Source: Amorphochlora amoebiformis
Lineage: Eukaryota > Cercozoa > Chlorarachniophyceae
Direction of reading: 5' to 3'
Length of the DNA stretch: 64,000 bases
Assembly (NCBI GenBank): GCA_054601695.1
Contig: BAAHQB010000363.1
Location: 92,631 to 156,630, forward strand
Shown here in pieces: positions 1-40,997 of the stretch; the first letter of the stretch is position 1, and each line of letters starts with the position of its first letter. A program made the position numbers and the translations under genes. The notes under the pieces are model-generated. The model saw nothing but the letters and a program-made list of their open reading frames with translations, was not told the origin of the DNA and ran no database searches.

Positions 1-183
1 TCATAGTAAACAGTCTATGGTGGGTTCCAAAAGAGCAAGATATGGGCAACTCTCACGTATTGTATTCATATCACAATTAGGTTAGGGTTTGAGGGCGGTA
101 AATCGAGTTAGAGTTAGGATCAGATTATTCAGCATGTCTTAGTGCTAGGACCACTGACTTCTCCACAGAGTGGGGGTATAGAG

Positions 184-232
184 TTAGGGTTAGGGTTTGG
201 GTTAGGGTTTGGGTTAGGGTTTGGGTTAGGCA
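184..232 (+). repeat. telomere-like repeat, TTAGGG/TTTGGG variants
   Basis: Alternating gttaggg and gtttggg units run on the + strand. Scattered single units extend from about 80. The left 730 bp of the window otherwise holds unique AT-rich sequence and (TA)n/(TG)n blocks; I see no exon there. Confidence 0.8.
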
Positions 233-361
233 TCTGCGAGGTTTGGAGGCTAGTAATTAGATTTTAATACATGTATATATATATATATATATATGTATGT
301 ATAAAATTAGATATGAATATGCATTCGAATGTATATATATTATGTATTCATATGTATATAC

Positions 362-410
<49 letters not shown>

Positions 411-413
411 AAT

Positions 414-465
<52 letters not shown>

Positions 466-731
466 ATGTATACATATATGCATATATATAAAATATACAT
501 ACATATATATATATATATGTATATATGTATATAATTATATACATATATATATCTATATACATGTAAATATGTAGATTTGTAAATATCTATATATCGATAC
601 ATCTCTATACATCTCCAATTGTTTTACGTATCTTCATATACCCACACACATATATATATATACATGCAATACAACATAGTATTGTATACTTTACATACTT
701 CGAGTTAAATAAGGTCAACATTTAGTCATAC

Positions 732-10326
<9,595 letters not shown>

Positions 10327-10439
10327 CTACATGTCAAATATCTGTATATGATATACGTGTATATCTGTACTGAGTGTAAACATAGACATTTAGTGTACAG
10401 GCAAAATAAAATAACATGTGTACATATGTAATTGTATAT

Positions 10440-11590
<1,151 letters not shown>

Positions 11591-12228
11591 TACATATTTA
11601 GATATTTATATATATTCATGAATCCATGTGTTGATATACATACACGTATCTAAACGTGTGCATATATATAATATACACATAAAGATTTGAGAGATTCGAG
11701 AAATTCGAGAGATTCGAGAGATTCGAGAGATTCAACGGAGAAATGAGCAATAATTTGATCCACCTCAGCCATTAACTCCAATCTCTTCGTTGAATCATCC
11801 ATATTTCCTACCCCAACCCCCCGGCCAAGACCAAAAGAAAGGGACGAGAGTAAGATACAAATAAACCACTACCTCTCTCTTCCCCCCCCAAGGGAGCGAC
11901 AGCCCTATCCAGGTGAAAAATAACATTATCCGCCGAGAGGTGAGTGTCGTGGCGGGCGCGCCATCGTAATCCAGCGTGATCCAGCGTGATCCAGCGTGAT
12001 CCAGCGTGATCCAGCGTGATCCAGCGTGATCCAGCGTGATCCAGCGTGACCGCTTGGGATATCACACTATTTTGTGTGCAGCTCGTATGTCACGTGACAT
12101 TCGAAAAGAGTTCCGAAAGACGTGTGATATTTTTAGAATGTCACATTGTTGACACGTGTCCACAAGTAGCTGCTGTTGCCAAAATGGGTCGCGCCTAAGC
12201 GCTAGTTTATTTCGGGTGAAATCACCAG
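11591..12228. other. non-repetitive island, upstream of a weak exon
   Basis: Contains an 11-bp gagattcgaga run (11684-11735), a C-run (11881-11890), the palindrome ggcgcgcc (11955-11962) and the ten-base array at 11971-12050. A single tcacgtga site lies at 12090. I found no convincing exon before 12229. Confidence 0.6.
11971..12050 (+). repeat. 10-bp minisatellite ccagcgtgat x 8
   Basis: Eight head-to-tail units, seven perfect and the last ending gac. GC content is far above the surroundings. The 10-bp unit length is close to one helical turn, so every copy faces the same side of the DNA. Confidence 0.95.
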
Positions 12229-12347
12229 AACTGAAGCCGGAAGAAATCCATATCAGCGCAGGACTGGCGTCGCTTGGGGAGCAGAAGTCAAGGCAGCAAA
12301 ACAGTGAAAGAGGGAAGAAGAAAGAAAGAAGGAATATACACCAATGA
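12229..12347 (+). CDS. candidate terminal exon, unknown product
   Basis: Acceptor gaaatcaccag, then a phase-1 frame of 39 codons (LKPEEIHISAGLASLGEQK, then a basic SERGKKKERR tail) ending in TGA. The same frame opens further left from an ATG at 12156, so it may instead be a 63-codon single exon. The phase, Glu at the splice join and charged tail resemble the phase 1-1 exon family of the 27-35 kb gene. Confidence 0.35.
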
Positions 12348-13388
12348 ACTTTTCAAAGCCAAGGTTTTCGCTATACATTCTAGTTCTACCCTCTTTTGTT
12401 TTCCTTCCGTCTTATTTGGGCAAGGTTCAAAATTTCCAACCGCGAGAGGATGATTGAAAAATATATCCTTCTAAAGTAGACGTTTGTCTGTCATGCATTT
12501 TATATTGTTTCCTGTATTCTGCTCCGGATATAAGCAGAATCGGTCGGTGAATATATCTCTTGAACTGCAAGTTTCGCAGATCGATTGATTCTTCTTTTAC
12601 TAGCGGACAAGTATCAATGACAATGAATATTCATTGTCATGACATGAGGTTGCAATTGCAAGTAGGAACTTTTATTGACGACACTTTACGTTTTTAATTG
12701 CATTGTGAAGGTCACTACCTCTGTGTAAATGAATAATCTCCTCTTGAGAGACGAGAAGGGAACTTCCATTCTTCTGCCAGTAAATCTTTACTTTTACGCA
12801 TTCATATAGCCGTGTCGTGGTTGTGGGCTCATTTTACCGGAGTATCTCAATTCTGCTTTATGCACCGTGCATCCACTGCATGCACATATCTCAATATTTT
12901 TTTGCATCTAGTTATTGTACAGATACATATTTATCATATGTACTTTGCGCATAAAATCTCATCCTTCTACTGCGCATAAAATCTCATCCTTCTACTTGTT
13001 AAGATTTTCTTCAATTATTTCTGTGTACCGACGGATATTATTTCTGTGTACCGACGGATAAGCATGCACACATTCTATGCATATTTATGCTACATACCTC
13101 TCACATGCATCAACTAAATAGAGTTAATCTATTTAAGCTATGCCGATGATTACATCCTTCTGGTTTGGGAAATAAATCGTTCTATTTAACTCTAACTGTT
13201 TTGTATGTGGCTCATTCATTACATTTGATATTGGAGTATCTCATTCATGACTAATGTGCAGAAGAATGCATGCGAGTCTTTATATAAGGTGTGCAATAAA
13301 TTACGTCGGCTACTATGATTTTACATAAGAATATGAACGAATTCCACCATATTTACCCACGAGAATAATCTTTATTTTTTTGTTTCAG

Positions 13389-13449
13389 TAAGGGTGAATC
13401 GACGGAAGAAGTGAAGACTAAATCGCAAAAAATGAGGAGAGCTAGTCAG
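13389..13449 (+). CDS. candidate internal exon, unknown product
   Basis: A textbook acceptor (ttatttttttgtttcag) and donor (gtagtttc) enclose 61 nt reading KGESTEEVKTKSQKMRRASQ in phase 2-0. It is strongly charged and coiled-coil-like. The surrounding 12.35-13.85 kb is the longest TA-poor stretch of the left half; it contains two short direct duplications (25 bp near 12944-12998, 20 bp near 13019-13060), and I see no other clear exon. Confidence 0.45.
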
Positions 13450-13853
13450 GTAGTTTCAATCAGTACATACGTAATCCTTATATATTGTTAAAACAAAGGT
13501 TTAAATAGCATGAGAGGATGTAGTTAGATGAGTCTACGTTAGTGGTGTATTCAAACATAGTTATATGCTAGAGATTGTTTAAGATCTCAAAGATTATTAG
13601 AGATCCGTGTACTGATCGGTACTACCAGGTACAGCCCGGTGGTAGCGGGGTTAGTCTATGATACCAGGCGTGACATCACACCATGTTATGCTCCAGAATC
13701 CTATATACCCACTGTGTGTCATGCTTCCGAAGCGTATATACCCACTGTGTCCCCACCAAGTTAATGACAATTGAACTGGCATAATCCAAACAGACTGAAA
13801 CGACACAAAACCGAATTCTGCACTAATAGTGATTTATACTACTGCTTTGCTTA

Positions 13854-13885
<32 letters not shown>

Positions 13886-13891
13886 ATATAC

Positions 13892-13943
<52 letters not shown>

Positions 13944-13945
13944 CT

Positions 13946-13980
<35 letters not shown>

Positions 13981-13985
<5 letters not shown>

Positions 13986-14221
13986 AGCGCAGTGGTATAA
14001 TAGATGGTAGTCCAGAGTTCAATTCAAGTCCGTTTGGATTATGACGAACAATTATAGATAACTTCTTGCGGTAGTCGGATACTTCCTTTCTTCCTCCGGA
14101 ACCGTATGGGTTCCGAGAATATTCTGGGTTCCGACTATTGTGCTACTACTCGTAGACGGTAGTCTAGCCAGCCGCCGCGTAGTTAAGTAGCTATCGGTTC
14201 CGAGCTAGCTCTCCATGCTGT

Positions 14222-14226
<5 letters not shown>
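13981..14226. mobile_element. MITE-like element with TTGTTA/TAACAA ends
   Basis: A 246-bp GC-richer insert starts TTGTTA and ends TAACAA, with TA repeats directly on both sides, as expected if TA is the target. Inner bases of the ends also partly match in inverted orientation (AGCGCA against AGCATGG). It encodes no frame. Bases 13985-13996 resemble an RNA polymerase III A box and 14015-14025 a B box, so a SINE-like origin is an alternative. Confidence 0.5.
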
Positions 14227-14287
<61 letters not shown>

Positions 14288-14302
14288 GATATAGAAAAAA
14301 TG

Positions 14303-14342
<40 letters not shown>

Positions 14343-14561
14343 TATATAGAAATATATATACATATATACTATATATATATATATATATATATATAAGTAT
14401 ATATATATATATATATGTATATATAAATATATATGTACATATAAGTATTCATATATATATGTGTACATATGTATGTGTATATATATGTTACATAGGTCTC
14501 CACAGAGTCACGGACCTCTTTTAGGGACCGAATTCAGCGGAGGTATTAGTATATATGTACG

Positions 14562-14625
<64 letters not shown>

Positions 14626-14644
14626 TACATATATATATAGATAT

Positions 14645-14920
14645 ATTGTTAACGTACCAATGCTTTGGGGGCAGTGGAATACTGCAAGCCACCCTGATGT
14701 ACTTCATTGCACCATTTGGAAAGAGATAACTTATTCATGGGGGTACCCAATTGCGCAGCACAAGAGTTGCGGCGTACACGTGTCGCTACCAGCTGACATT
14801 AACTGGTACTATCCGGCATTTCTGGGGATTCACTAAAACACGATCTCCAGCGATCTCCAGTGGGTCTCCGTGGATCTCGCGCTATTCTACACGATTCCTG
14901 GCGTTGCGCCTTACAATATG
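14645..14920. mobile_element. dispersed repeat family member (GATCTCCAGCGATCTCC type)
   Basis: A unique-looking block begins TTGTTAACG after a TA tract and ends with the motif cgatctccagcgatctccag and a TGGATCTCG-rich stretch. The same ordered pieces (TTGTTR head, then GGTACY-rich part, then gatctccag tail) recur at 17165-17480, 18586-18840, 27890-28040 and 39870-40160. No coding potential is convincing. Confidence 0.5.
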
Positions 14921-15126
14921 TACGTATTATGATAATACTTGCATGTTCATATGTGCATATATTTGTAAACACACATATATCTATGTATATATATACATAT
15001 ATATATATATATAAAAATATGTACTTATAAATATATATGTATATATATATATATATACATACATATATATATGTACATTATATTTATATTGCAACAAAAT
15101 TTGTTTGAAAACAAACACACATATAC

Positions 15127-15169
<43 letters not shown>

Positions 15170-15197
15170 GTAAATAGTTATAAGCATATATATATAT

Positions 15198-15230
<33 letters not shown>

Positions 15231-15231
<1 letters not shown>

Positions 15232-15610
15232 AATTGAACGCATCAATTTAAAAGCATCGAGTTATGATATTCCAAAAGAGAGTGGAGCTATGATACTCCA
15301 AAAGAGAGTGTAGATCGGAAACTACACTATTGATCCTTCATTTCTGACAGACAACACTCCATGCCACTTTGCTTCCAAGTCTATAGCTGCGTTACTATCG
15401 ACAGATCCTAGTTTATTATACAGTCTACATCGGAAGTTATATCTCTTGTATAACGGACACAATCCAATGAAATCTCTCACATGGATTTGATCTATCGTAG
15501 CATTCAACCAGCTGTAGCTTCCGATATATACCTTTCAATGGGGTCTGATCCGTCGGCATTTAACCAGCTGTAGCTTCTGATGGAGTCTCATCCATCAGCA
15601 TCCAGCTATA
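15231..15610. other. non-repetitive block of unknown nature
   Basis: Contains a 22-bp near-duplication (tatgatatTCCAAAAGAGAG, 15261-15309) and three copies of agctgtagcttc-like sequence (15508-15580). A minus-strand frame at 15322-15507 (61 codons) has no splice support or recognisable similarity. It may be another decayed dispersed repeat. Confidence 0.4.
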
Positions 15611-15763
15611 CCTTATCATTATTCCTATATGTATGTGTTTATCAATAATAAGCATTTGTCTGTGTATATTAGGGTATCTCGATCCATGTAGTAGATATAT
15701 AAGCATATCTAGCATAAATGTAGATATGAAAAAATACGTACATACATACATATATGTATATAT

Positions 15764-15806
<43 letters not shown>

Positions 15807-15813
15807 CGAAAAC

Positions 15814-15849
<36 letters not shown>

Positions 15850-15911
15850 GCACACTTACGTTATATTTATATATATATATATATGCATGTGTGTATGTGT
15901 ATATGTGTGTG

Positions 15912-15951
<40 letters not shown>

Positions 15952-16512
15952 TGTATGTATACATACGTATATATATATATATATATATTAATATTTATAT
16001 ATATATATATATACAGTATAACCAAAAATTGTGTATATATAAAAGAAACCGTTCTGGTGGAAGTACTGATCAACGTGAGGTATCGAACATACATATCCAT
16101 AAATATATTCATATCTATTTATATCTATATAAATAATACATATATACACACACAAATATAAGTGTTTGTATGTATATACATATATATGTATATGTGTATG
16201 TATATACATATATACATACATACATATACATATATATATATACATACATATATATATACATGTATACTTAGGTGCGGACATCATTACAATTGAAAATACA
16301 CAAATAAAAATGACATCATTATAATTGAAAAATACATAATGCATATATATATATACATATATGTTTATATATGTATATATATATATATATATACATATCT
16401 AAGTACGTATACACATATTCATTCATACATTTACTTGTAATATATATCTATAGTATGTACATTGTCATGGAATGAGTTTTCGGTAGTCTTAGTAGCTATA
16501 TATATATATATG

Positions 16513-16561
<49 letters not shown>

Positions 16562-16874
16562 ATATACGCATATATATGTATATATGTACGCAAATATTTA
16601 CACTTAAATAATTTGGATATGTACATATGTATGTATATATTGGTGTACAAATATATATTATGTTCCAAGGTATATATGTGTATGTGTATACACATTTATA
16701 CATTTACACATTTTGACATGTATTCGAATAATACATATATGTACAGGCATATATCCAAATATAGACGAACATAAATATATACATATATATCTATTACAAA
16801 TGTGTATATATAAGTCTATGCACATATAAAATTCATATATGTGTACATATATATATATATCCATACAAATATAA

Positions 16875-16950
<76 letters not shown>

Positions 16951-17160
16951 CAAATGTAAGCATATGTACAGTATATGTGCTATACTCAAATTGAATATTT
17001 ATATATCTATATTCATATATTCTATACATATGATAAAGTTATATATATATTTAATATAACTTAAAAATAAATGTATGCATATGTATGTCCAAATTATGTA
17101 ATTATATTTACATCACAAAATTATGCATACTATAACACATATCTACTCTTTAATATATAT
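15611..17160. repeat. TA/TATG microsatellite region without genes
   Basis: About 1.5 kb of (TA)n, (TATG)n and (ACAT)n with short unique spacers. I examined both strands and found no exon with usable splice sites. Confidence 0.8.
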
Positions 17161-17164
17161 ATAT

Positions 17165-17480
17165 TGTTGTAGCGGCGTTGCAGCCAGTAGACGTGTCAGT
17201 GATTACTCCGATTTTTTACTGGTTAACTTGAGTTATGAAGCCTATGGCTGGTTATTTCTAACTTGTTCGAATTTTTCTTCCTTTCTTTCGGAACCTGATC
17301 GAACCTTCTAGAATACCTCCAGGGCGTTCCGGGTAGTACCGGTCCCCGTTAGTGCCGGGTAGTACCGGTTACTCTAATCTCCAATAGCGTCTGGGATCTC
17401 CAGCGATCCCTAGTAACTATGACTTCTATGTTTTAATAAGCTATCGGTGTCTACTCTTCGTACGCTCGTGGTATCTCTAT
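17165..17480. mobile_element. dispersed repeat family member
   Basis: Begins TTGTTGTAGCGG after a TA tract. It contains ccgggtagtaccgg twice (17328-17370) and the tail gggatctccagcgatccc (17393-17410). It shares order with the blocks at 14645 and 18586. The + frame through its first 150 bp is open but not splice-supported. Confidence 0.5.
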
Positions 17481-17509
17481 GGTCGTTCCATTAATATATG
17501 TATATATAT

Positions 17510-17569
<60 letters not shown>

Positions 17570-17580
17570 CATACACACAT

Positions 17581-17630
<50 letters not shown>

Positions 17631-17659
17631 ATATATATATAGATATTATATACAAATAT

Positions 17660-17701
<42 letters not shown>

Positions 17702-17783
17702 ATCTATTTATAGATTATAATAGTATACATATGTAAATATATATATATACATATATGTACATATATATACATTATAGATGTAT

Positions 17784-17816
<33 letters not shown>

Positions 17817-17888
17817 AATATATTTATATATTTAGGTCTTCCTGTGGATGACTTCGAATAATTGGATTGCACCGCAGAAGCTCAACAC

Positions 17889-17959
<71 letters not shown>

Positions 17960-17985
17960 TTTATATATATATATGTGTATAGTAA

Positions 17986-18031
<46 letters not shown>

Positions 18032-18308
18032 CTTCCTTATACATATATACATACATATATACATACACATATACATACAATATATACACACAAATATATA
18101 AATATATATATATATACACATATATATATACATGTATATTTGCATTTTCATTGATATTACATATGGCAGACTTTCGTCAAAACACAAAATCTATTCTAAA
18201 GGGATTCTGAATCTTCTATAGTCAGATAGCGCTTTATCTATACCTATACAAAGGATATGCATGCATTCATATGTGTATAAACATGCACTTAAATGATACC
18301 AACATATG

Positions 18309-18365
<57 letters not shown>

Positions 18366-18445
18366 ATGTGTATATATGTATGTGTGTATATATGTATATT
18401 ATATATATATATATATTTATGTGTGTAAATGTATTATATATATAT

Positions 18446-18479
<34 letters not shown>

Positions 18480-18499
18480 AATATATATATGTATAAATG

Positions 18500-18556
<57 letters not shown>

Positions 18557-18585
18557 TAATATATATATATATATGTATATATATA

Positions 18586-18840
18586 TTGCTAAAGCAACAA
18601 TACGAAGGGAAGCGGTTTGAAGAGCGTGTTGAAATATAGCCCTACGTACACTATACATAGCTGGAGATCGTTGGAGACTCCTGAGATTCCAAGGTTTCTT
18701 GAGATCGTCACGTGGTACCCGAGAGTACTCCATGATACCCTGTAGTACGCTGTGGTACCCGGTAGCTCCCGGTAGTACCTGTAGTATCGGTGGTACTCTA
18801 GTACCCGGTAGTAACGGGATTTCGAGAACTAGGTGACAGG
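18586..18840. mobile_element. dispersed repeat family member with repeated GGTACCC/GTAGTACC
   Basis: Starts attgctaaagcaaca after a TA tract. Its middle is a run of about nine ggtaccc or gtagtacc words (18712-18815). The adjoining 18840-19064 block is open on the minus strand for about 75 codons but lacks convincing splice sites. Confidence 0.5.
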
Positions 18841-19181
18841 ACGTAACTACAAAACGCTTCCGGAATTTTCCCGAAGATTCTAGGGTGATCGAGTATTAGA
18901 ACTTTCCTCGAAATTAATGAACTGTCTGTGCGCTTCCTACGGACTTTAACTAAATCCATAGTATTACAATCGATCTCTGCGACCATTCTACCATCCAGTT
19001 GCAGAGACATGCAATATAAGCAGCCATAATACTTGAAAACATTGAAGACATACATCTGGCACATATGAATGTATTTATATATACATATATATTCATATAT
19101 ATATACACTCTTATGTGTGATATATATATATATATTATATTTATATATTTTTATGTTATGAAAACACTATGAATATGTTAG

Positions 19182-19271
19182 ATGCATTGGGAATCCCTGA
19201 AAGGTACTATGGGTTTTGACCATTCGCGTAAAATCTGGAAGATCGTCTTAAAAAACCTCGTCACAGTGTTG
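19182..19271 (+). CDS. candidate exon, unknown product
   Basis: Acceptor atatgttag and donor gtatac enclose 30 codons, MHWESLKGTMGFDHSRKIWK and so on. The exon could also begin a gene, as it starts with ATG. A second exon-like block at 19607-19674 ends at donor gtatgt but does not match in phase. No family is recognised. Confidence 0.3.
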
Positions 19272-19674
19272 GTATACACATGTATACATTTCGTATATAT
19301 GAAAGCGAATATGCTTACACATGCACATACATTTATATATATATATATATATATATACATATATACACATATATACACAAATATATTAATATATTAATAT
19401 ATAAATATATATAAATATATATACATATATATATATATATATTAATATATTATATATATATATATACAAATATATGTATATGTACAAAATGTATATAAAT
19501 AGATATATATATATATATATATAATATATATATATATATACATATAGATATGCACGTATATAGTGTTGCATACTATTGAATAAAAGTGTGGTTTTCGTGT
19601 TTGTAGTATTAAGGCCATGCGCGACATTTGTGTCGTTCTATAGAAGAGTTTTCTTAGCTAGACGAGCGTACGAC

Positions 19675-22355
<2,681 letters not shown>

Positions 22356-22410
22356 CAGATTCAAAGTTACATGATCCCATTGCAGGTAAATGCAAAGAAG
22401 AGGATCCTTG
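22356..22410 (-). CDS. candidate exon, unknown product
   Basis: Acceptor aaatcgacag and donor gttacgtg on the minus strand enclose QGSSSLHLPAMGSCNFES. It is isolated, with no phase-compatible neighbour identified, so it is weakly supported. Confidence 0.25.
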
Positions 22411-22439
22411 CTGTCGATTTACGAAGAGACGTTTGGATG

Positions 22440-23493
22440 AGTATAATTTGCTAACCCTCACTCAAACACTAACTCCCTACCTCTAGCTTCTCCCTTACCC
22501 ACCTATCCTATGATAATCATAACCTAACCCTAACCCTAGCTCTAAGCTTACTCTAGAGTACATAACTTACGATTTTCAGGCATAACTTCAACTCAATATA
22601 GCTCTATCTTTGAGAACTAGTAACAAAAAATGTTATTTATCACAGCTCAAGTCCAAGCACATAACCTAAAAAGCACCAACCCCAAAATATAACCTAAATC
22701 CTAGTCCGAAGCTTATAACCTCTAACATTGTCTCAAAGGTATTCTTTTGTTTGCACTAACCCGTTCTCTAACCCTTATGACAGGACTGAACTCGCAGAAT
22801 TCGTAAGAATGGCTATTTACATCATCAGGCGCTGCTTTAACCTTATACCTAACCCTAACCCTAACTGACTCAATAGTCCTAGGACTAAGACATGCTGAAT
22901 TATCTGATCCTAGCCCGAAGTTTAAACCATAACTCAAACCCTTAACTTAATCTTATCTTAGCTTCAGAACTAGTCTCAACTATTCATCTTACCATTAAAC
23001 TTGAAGTCTAATCCGAAACCTATCCGCAGTGCTTGCCATTCGGGGGACCTGAATCACAATGACCATGATGATATCGAGAAGTCAAACCCTTAATCCTAAC
23101 CCTAAATCTAACCCTAATCCTTTCCATAATCCTAACGCAAAGCCTAGCATTACCGTGACCTAACCTCTAAGTCTATCTCCATATTTACCTAAATTTTGAC
23201 TCTATTCCAAAGCCCTAGCTAGCATTCAAGCTCTAGCCATGAACTCAAGTCTAAGCCTTTCTTTAACTTAAAAGCGTAACCTTGGTTCTAAGACTAAGCC
23301 TAATACAAGCCTAACTCTTAAGGTTGAGCATTTTCCACACATGCTCTTTGGTTTTGCAGAGCTGTAAGGACTCGACATACCTTATTTTTGGTTCGATAAC
23401 GTTTTCTAGATAATCTGTTTTTTTCTTGGATTTCTTTGTTATCTTGTACTTGCATGGATTTATTATTTATCATTAACGTGTTGAACATTTATG

Positions 23494-23532
<39 letters not shown>

Positions 23533-23739
23533 GTTTGTATACATAAACAAATATATGTGCATATGTATTTATACATAAATAGACATAAGTATATATATAT
23601 ATATATCTTTGCATACTTATACATATATATATATATATATATATAGTACCTATATATGCATATGTACATACATATAGACCTGACGTTATATAATATACAT
23701 CGATCCATGTACACAACAAAAATTCGTATTAGGTATATA

Positions 23740-23781
<42 letters not shown>

Positions 23782-23804
23782 ATACAAATACATATATTAT
23801 AAAT

Positions 23805-23863
<59 letters not shown>

Positions 23864-23887
23864 GTTTGTATATAGATACATACTTAT

Positions 23888-23939
<52 letters not shown>

Positions 23940-24085
23940 ATATGTTCTATATAAATACCTAAATAAACATATACATATGTACATATATAAATATATCGAA
24001 CGATATTTAATATACAACAATCCATGTACACAATGAAATTTATATTCGAACATTTACGGACAGGCATATATACATACATATATAT

Positions 24086-24138
<53 letters not shown>

Positions 24139-24810
24139 TATATATATAAAGTACATTGATTCACTTCAGCATTGCTAGTGTTAAGCTCTTCCTTCCACTA
24201 TAAATTTCTCATCGCCGAAAGTATCCTTCATCCTAACCTCACCCCTAACCCTAACCCTCACCTTATTCGTATTTCACGCCCTAACCCATGGCTTGACTTA
24301 TCTTATCCAAGCTGTACTCAAACCTTAACGCTAACATGACATTAGTCTAGATTGCTCATTAAACACTTGCACAGTCTTTACAAACTCCATGCATATTATT
24401 CATCATGATTCGAATTCGTTTTTTCCTCCATTTTTAGCTCTTTTTCTATCCGAAACCCGACCTCTATGGGCAAGAGCTCATTACTATTTGCCTTTAGGGT
24501 TTGGGATACCTAAATAAGGAATCATTGTTAATGTCATTGCTATGTAGAGTTAGGGTCAGGGTACCTCTATATATCGGTCATTGCAATTAATGACGATTGT
24601 TTGTGGAAAGACATGGAAACAACCCTAGAATATGCAGAGGGTGAAGAAACCAAATCGTCCATTGTGGATAAGGAATCTTGAGCTCTAGACCTAATCCTAA
24701 TTCTTTCTTACATCTCCATTTAGTAGCAATCTGGTTCTAACACAGCTTACTTTGGTAACCCCAGCTTGCTATGATATTCGCCTTAACTGATCCTAACTGT
24801 GGTCTTACAG
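22440..24810 (+). repeat. degenerate telomere-like (CCTAA-rich) region with two TA blocks
   Basis: 22450-23330 and 24225-24560 are full of cctaaccc, cctaatcc and ctaagcc words without long perfect runs; 23480-24160 is TA microsatellite. A 19-nt exon-like piece with a strong donor (22783-22801, gtaagaat) may belong to the gene continuing at 24811. Confidence 0.6.
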
Positions 24811-25629
24811 GTCGTCGAAATCTCTGCAAGATCTCGATGCGATCAATAGGTAAGTGCAGCTAAGATTCGGGTTGGTTAGAATAGGGTTGGGGTAGGGTTG
24901 GGGTTAGACATGAGGAAGTAGGGGAAGTGGAAGAGAAGATTTTTATACAGACATATTTCCATATGGATATATTATATATATATATATAGTATATATAGAT
25001 ATATATATGTGTGTGTACATTAATATTATATATATATATACCTATTATTTATATACATTATATGTATATATATATATATATATGTGTATGTATACATATA
25101 TATATATATAATTATATATATATATATATATATATATTATGTATGTAGATATGTGCACATACGTATTTTCTTTTGACAGGATATACACGTCTATGTATAT
25201 GTGTAAAGCATCCATCTACATCGTATAAAATATGCCTATATATAGTTTTACCTTTATATCTGAGAAAAGGTAGATATCAAAAGTAATTATGCACATGTAC
25301 ATAGATGAATATGTGAATCGGTAAGCATATCTATAATGTAAGTATATACATACATTTATATACATGTATGTACGTATGAGTATATAAAGTCTATAAATGT
25401 GTATATATATTAGAGTCGACAGCTTTATACGGGTGTTTCATAATGTCGATGATTCTCTACTTTTACGAATGCTTCCCTAAACGCTTTACAAAGGTATACT
25501 ATTAAAAGATATCAATTTGCATATCTAAATATATACATACATGTATTTATAGATATTTTTATGTCATAAAATATACATTTTATATGTACCGTAGTATAAT
25601 TATAAAAATATGAATTTGGATATGTATCC

Positions 25630-25670
<41 letters not shown>

Positions 25671-25737
25671 CATACATATATTATATATATACAAAGATAT
25701 ATGTATATAAATGCATAAATATATATATAAATACATG

Positions 25738-25774
<37 letters not shown>

Positions 25775-25836
25775 TTTTTTTATATATGCACATATGTTTA
25801 TTTACATATGTGCATTGTGCATACACATATATAATG

Positions 25837-25881
<45 letters not shown>

Positions 25882-26099
25882 GTATATATGTATATATATA
25901 TATTCATGTATCTTCATATATATCTATGTTTAAAGTGTATTATATGTACATGTACAACATTTAATGAAACATAATGCGCAAAAATATTTAAATATATGTG
26001 TGTATAGATATAAATATATATATATATATATAAAATATATAATATATATATATATTATGTATGTATTTGTGCGTGTGTATATGTGCTATATATATGTGC

Positions 26100-26130
<31 letters not shown>

Positions 26131-26382
26131 CAAATATACATATATATAAATACATACATACATATCTACGAACATGTGTACATGAACATCGTTTTAATGT
26201 AACTAATAAACATGTGTACATATATATTTGCATATGGAAAAACTTATGCACATGCATATATATATAATGTATATATAAGTATATTCTTATGTCATAAAAA
26301 CAAACATTTACAAATATGCAGGAATACAAACACGCAAACACACATATCTATATATATATATATATATATAAATATAAATATA

Positions 26383-26414
<32 letters not shown>

Positions 26415-26630
26415 GATATTGATAGAATATATGTGAATAATACATAACAGTTGTTATAATATTAATGTGTATATCTACAATCTAGTCGGCATGGAAGACA
26501 AAAATTCGAAATCTCAGTCGTCTCCGTGGTTCTAGGCTTGGGCTCAGAACTAAGAAAAAGGCCCTTACTAAGAAAAAGGCCCTTACACTTAGCGCTCTTA
26601 CTTTCAAAGGACTGTGGAGTACAATGCTAG
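24811..26630 (+). CDS. candidate 3' part of an unknown gene (4 exons)
   Basis: Exons 24811-24849, 25423-25493, 26486-26528 and 26548-26630 join in compatible phases (1-1, 1-0, 0-1, 1-stop) to 78 codons ending in TAG. The best splice sites are the acceptor ending tcttacag and the donor gtaagtgc around the first exon. The product is basic, with a hydrophobic stretch in the second exon, and matches no family I recognise. The last exon holds an exact 18-bp duplication giving LRKRPL twice. Upstream exons are presumably hidden in the 22.7-24.8 kb region, which is rich in CCTAA words. The reading rests on phase agreement across only four exons, so it could be partly wrong. Confidence 0.4.
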
Positions 26631-26739
26631 CGTATGCTCAAAAATTTAGATATATCTCAAATGTTTATGTCTATATGTTGATAATACGTAATCATATTAT
26701 ACTGGGAATATGCAGATATGTGCGCTATACAAGTATATA

Positions 26740-26788
<49 letters not shown>

Positions 26789-26965
26789 GTACACATGTAT
26801 ACACACACACATATATATATATATGTGTGTATATATGTATGTACATATATGTATGTATATGTATATGTGTGTATATATATTGTAAATACCAGTATTCATA
26901 TATAATATATATATATATATATGTATGTATATTTATATATATATATATATATATAAATATATATA

Positions 26966-26997
<32 letters not shown>

Positions 26998-27011
26998 TGA
27001 TATATATATAA

Positions 27012-27103
<92 letters not shown>

Positions 27104-27116
27104 ATATGTACGCAAG

Positions 27117-27201
27117 CTTATAAATGATGACGTTTTCATTCACAAAGCAAATCGAATCCGTCAATCAGCGATCTCGCACATCATGCTCACCATTCATCCG
27201 C
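27117..27201 (+). repeat. 5' exon-edge copy of exon 27254-27328
   Basis: Repeats the intron end (cttataaatga...cacaaag) and the first ~48 nt of the exon, then breaks into TA repeat. It is upstream of the real exon on the sense strand. The copied acceptor reads aag instead of tag, still AG. Confidence 0.85.
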
Positions 27202-27253
27202 TATATATATATGTATGTACGTAACCTTATAAATGACGTTTTCATACACATAG

Positions 27254-40997
<13,744 letters not shown>

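Noticed and set aside
13981-14035. A tRNA gene suggested by A-box and B-box-like words
   Set aside because: No acceptor or anticodon stem can be drawn. It is treated as part of the MITE/SINE-like element.
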